Of a stretch of DNA of 64,000 bases, positions 62,227 to 64,000 are shown one piece after another. Every line of letters begins with the position of its first letter. Within the stretch, counting starts at the first letter, position 1. The stretch spans positions 992,001 to 1,056,000 of the forward strand of contig OY762937.1 in assembly GCA_963667005.1 (NCBI GenBank), given 5' to 3'. Origin of the DNA: G963662605 sp963667005. Its GTDB lineage: Bacteria; Bacteroidota; Ignavibacteria; Ignavibacteriales; Ignavibacteriaceae. A program made the translations under genes and the position numbers. The notes beneath the pieces are model-generated. The model was not told the origin of the DNA, did not search any database, and saw nothing but the letters and a program-made list of their open reading frames with translations.

Positions 62227-62410
62227 AAAAAAAACTTCACCCGGTCAAATTATCCCGCTTGTTTCGGGAAGTTGTCCCGGTTAATGTTTCCTGTAAAACA
62301 GGAAATATCCCCGGGTGAAGTATTGCCGGTTCCCAGCGGCCCATAAAGACTACGTTCCTTTCGTACTTCACGGCCCCAGGTTCCGCAGGCATACGAAATT
62401 CCAATAATCT
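62227..62410 (-). ncRNA. Candidate structured leader RNA/attenuator
   Basis: On the minus strand a promoter-like TAATTTTG (62423-62416) is followed by about 185 nt with three mutually exclusive segments. A (62371-62364, GTGAAGTA) pairs perfectly with part of B (62322-62311, TACTTCACCCGG), and B pairs over 11 bp with C (62244-62234, CCGGGTGAAGT), which runs into eight T. Two small hairpins lie between B and C (TTTCCTG/CAGGAAA and CCCG/CGGG) and GCCG/CGGC pairs lie between A and B. This is antiterminator/terminator logic, ending just before a membrane-protein ORF. I recognise no known riboswitch; a free-standing 6S-like RNA is the main alternative. Confidence 0.5.
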
Positions 62411-62484
62411 CTTTACAAAATTACTATAGAGAGTTGATGAAGTAAATAGGGGCGCGATAAATAGGGTTTGATAAAAATTGAGAG

Positions 62485-62518
62485 GGTAAGGCGGTAAATA
62501 GTAGGGTACCGCCTTACC
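62485..62518 (-). terminator. Hairpin downstream of phoH
   Basis: A perfect 12-bp stem GGTAAGGCGGTA/TACCGCCTTACC begins 11 bp after the phoH stop. The T run after it on the minus strand is weak (CTCTCAATTTTTA), so termination is likely but not certain. Confidence 0.6.
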
Positions 62519-62529
62519 GGTTTGAAATG

Positions 62530-63495
62530 TTAGTGGTTATCTTTTTTGTCGTAAAATTTTTCATAAGCATCAATGATGTCTTTGACCAGCTTATGGCGTA
62601 CAACATCACCCTTATCAAAATAGATAAAACCGACGCCTTCGATATCCCGGAGAATTTCTTGTGCTTTAACCAACCCGCTAACGGTTTTTGCGGGAAGGTC
62701 TATCTGCGTTATATCACCGGTAATAATTGCTTTAGAGTTGACGCCGAGCCGGGTAAGAAACATTTTCATTTGCGTGTCGGTTGTGTTCTGTGCTTCATCC
62801 AAAATCACAAATGCCTGATTGAGGGTTCTGCCACGCATGTATGCGAGAGGAACGATTTCAACCACACCTTTTTCAAGGTACGATTTCAGCTTATCGGTCG
62901 GAATCATTTCATCAAGCGCATCGTAGAGCGGGCGAAGATACGGATCAATTTTTTCACGGAAGTCGCCCGGAAGAAATCCGAGGCTTTCACCCGCTTCAAC
63001 AGCCGGCCGCGCGAGAACAATTTTTCTCACCGTTCCTTTTTTCAACGCGGCGACTGCCAGTGCAACAGCAAGATACGTTTTTCCTGTTCCGGCAGGACCT
63101 ATAGCAAAACAAATATCGTTCTTCCGTGCGCTTTGAATATATGACTGCTGCCCCGGTGTTTTTGCCTTAATCGTGTCGTTCTTTGTATAGAGGATTACCG
63201 AGTCGTATTCTTTGTCGTTAATGATCTCCTTGCCCTCCATGGTGAGGTCGAGAATCATTTGCACATCGGATGTCGTCAGTTTGCCTGTTGTATTTAAAAC
63301 ATAGGCCATTTCCTTTAATATTTTATCAACTGTCAATACTTCATCATCCACGCCGCGCACTATGGCCTGATCGCCGCGGAATACAATTGTGGTGCTGAAC
63401 CGGTTCTCTACGATTTTAATATTACAATCATTCACTCCCAGAAGTGAAATCATGTCTACATTTTCAAAATTTATTCTTTTCTCTAATTCTTCCAT
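62530..63495 (-). CDS. phoH: PhoH-like ATPase
   Basis: A 321-residue PhoH/YbeZ family P-loop ATPase, implicated in RNA metabolism and ribosome maturation (partner of YbeY). Seen are the N-terminal KH-like part, Walker A CFAIGPAGTGKTYLAVALAV, VLARPAVEAGESLGFLPGD, Walker B FVILDEAQNTTDTQMKMF and TGDITQIDLP. Length is usual. ybeY is not in the window. Assignment is firm; physiological function less so. Confidence 0.93.
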   Translation of the reverse strand: MEELEKRINFENVDMISLLGVNDCNIKIVENRFSTTIVFRGDQAIVRGVDDEVLTVDKILKEMAYVLNTTGKLTTSDVQMILDLTMEGKEIINDKEYDSVILYTKNDTIKAKTPGQQSYIQSARKNDICFAIGPAGTGKTYLAVALAVAALKKGTVRKIVLARPAVEAGESLGFLPGDFREKIDPYLRPLYDALDEMIPTDKLKSYLEKGVVEIVPLAYMRGRTLNQAFVILDEAQNTTDTQMKMFLTRLGVNSKAIITGDITQIDLPAKTVSGLVKAQEILRDIEGVGFIYFDKGDVVRHKLVKDIIDAYEKFYDKKDNH

Positions 63496-63555
63496 AAAAT
63501 TCCTTAATTATCTCGACCACATAACCAGCAAACATTCCAGTTATACTCATAAATC

Positions 63556-63597
63556 GGAACTCACCCCTACCCCTCTCTTGGTAAGAGAGGGGAGAGC
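63556..63597. repeat. CCCCTCTC-type hairpin repeat
   Basis: CCCCTCTCTT (63570-63579) and AAGAGAGGGG (63583-63592) form a hairpin of the same kind as in the GCCCTCA-family elements, here as an isolated fragment. The rest of 63496-63702 shows nothing coding. Confidence 0.55.
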
Positions 63598-63702
63598 CCG
63601 ATCTTTTAACTTTGTGGCACTCCCGGTTGGCTGGGGAGAGTTCGCCCAATTCATGTGTGAAACTATCGTTTGCAAAAAATAATAATGAGCCTATTTAAAA
63701 AC

Positions 63703-63735
63703 AAAAAGCCCTTATTCACCGAAGAATAAGGGCTT
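63703..63735 (-). terminator. Terminator of the LysM gene
   Basis: GCCCTTATTC/GAATAAGGGC with a 6-nt loop; on the minus strand it is followed by TTTTTGTTTTT. Confidence 0.88.
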
Positions 63736-63776
63736 AACAAAATAACTTGCGTTATTCACTGAGAAACAGATTCCGA

Positions 63777-64000
63777 TTATTTAGCCGGAGCCGGTTTGTA
63801 GTTTTTGCGCAATTTTTCAAATTTTGCTTTCTCATCCTCGGTAAGAGGTGGAACCTTCAAAAGTTGTTTCGGATAGATCAAATTAGGATTCTTAATCTGA
63901 TCTTTGTTAGCCTGATAAATCTTCGGCCAAGCAAAGCCGTTTCCGTAATGTTCTTTTTTCTTAGCGATAAACCAGAGGCAATCACCTTTAACCACAGTGT
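63777..64000 (-). CDS. LysM-domain protein, C-terminal part
   Basis: The 3' end of a gene whose start is outside the window. The visible residues are a LysM peptidoglycan-binding module: VVKGDCLWFIAKKKEHYGNG, WPKIYQANKDQIKNPNLIYP and KQLLKVPPL, followed by a short Lys/Ala/Pro tail. The frame is open to the window edge (a GTG at 63995 is not a likely start because it cuts the module). Role: cell-wall attachment. Confidence 0.88.
   Translation of the reverse strand, partial: TVVKGDCLWFIAKKKEHYGNGFAWPKIYQANKDQIKNPNLIYPKQLLKVPPLTEDEKAKFEKLRKNYKPAPAK

Noticed and set aside
62527..63144. Long antisense frame of 205 codons on the plus strand
   Set aside because: It lies entirely opposite phoH, whose family motifs are unmistakable; the antisense frame is a shadow.
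1..64000. tRNA or rRNA genes
   Set aside because: None could be recognised on either strand by inspection; a dedicated scan was not possible.

Overview
The window looks like a chromosomal stretch of an Ignavibacteria-like (Bacteroidota/Chlorobi group) bacterium. Three secreted proteins end in the type IX secretion (T9SS) sorting domain, two of them with the typical NYPNPFNP motif. Several possible promoters fit the Bacteroidota TAnnTTTG pattern, and lipoproteins and outer-membrane barrels are frequent. Most genes are single-copy housekeeping genes in short transcription units, separated by intergenic regions unusually rich in small repeats.

Layout: 1-2000 holds the S-adenosylmethionine cycle pair metK (partial) and ahcY, then an array of REP-type hairpins. 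2204-5530 holds an ECF sigma factor with a tiny zinc-finger anti-sigma partner, a DUF lipoprotein, a CoA-binding protein, a MqnA-like protein and a Mor-like regulator. 5527-14026 (minus strand) holds two paralogous giant hybrid histidine kinases; the upstream one is split by a one-base frameshift. 14556-16979 is a membrane pyrophosphatase. 17058-17442 is a set of nested miniature elements.

17727-25636 is a compact four-gene operon: UDP-GlcNAc 2-epimerase, a 1333-residue periplasmic deacetylase/glycosidase-like protein, a processive GT2 synthase and an outer-membrane barrel. It has the parts list of an exopolysaccharide synthesis and export machine but matches neither pga, pel nor bcs in gene content. 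I regard it as the best candidate for an undescribed system. Two T9SS cargo proteins follow, and a third (32476-35082) lies beyond a repeat-rich patch with a broken transposase.

35584-49736 carries glyS, rocD, hisS, a REP-associated transposase unit, PAP2, RRM, uvrA, rsmI and mrp. 49920-54680 carries a GH43 glycosidase, a TRIC channel, PAP2 and an MFS transporter. 54910-64000 carries ilvE, a GxxExxY gene inside a terminal-inverted-repeat element, ettA, a TPR protein, a GT-C transferase, a lipoprotein beside a decayed copy, a membrane protein behind a possible RNA attenuator, phoH and a partial LysM protein.

The second main theme is small mobile DNA. I see at least five families: 13-4-13 RAYT hairpins, GCCCTCA-ended elements, a GCAATGCTGTC-ended element with a 6-bp target duplication, TAGAAC-ended elements whose ends supply stop codons, and a GC-rich palindrome of about 20-34 bp that inserts inside the other repeats. 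All product calls come from reading motifs by eye; no database search was run.
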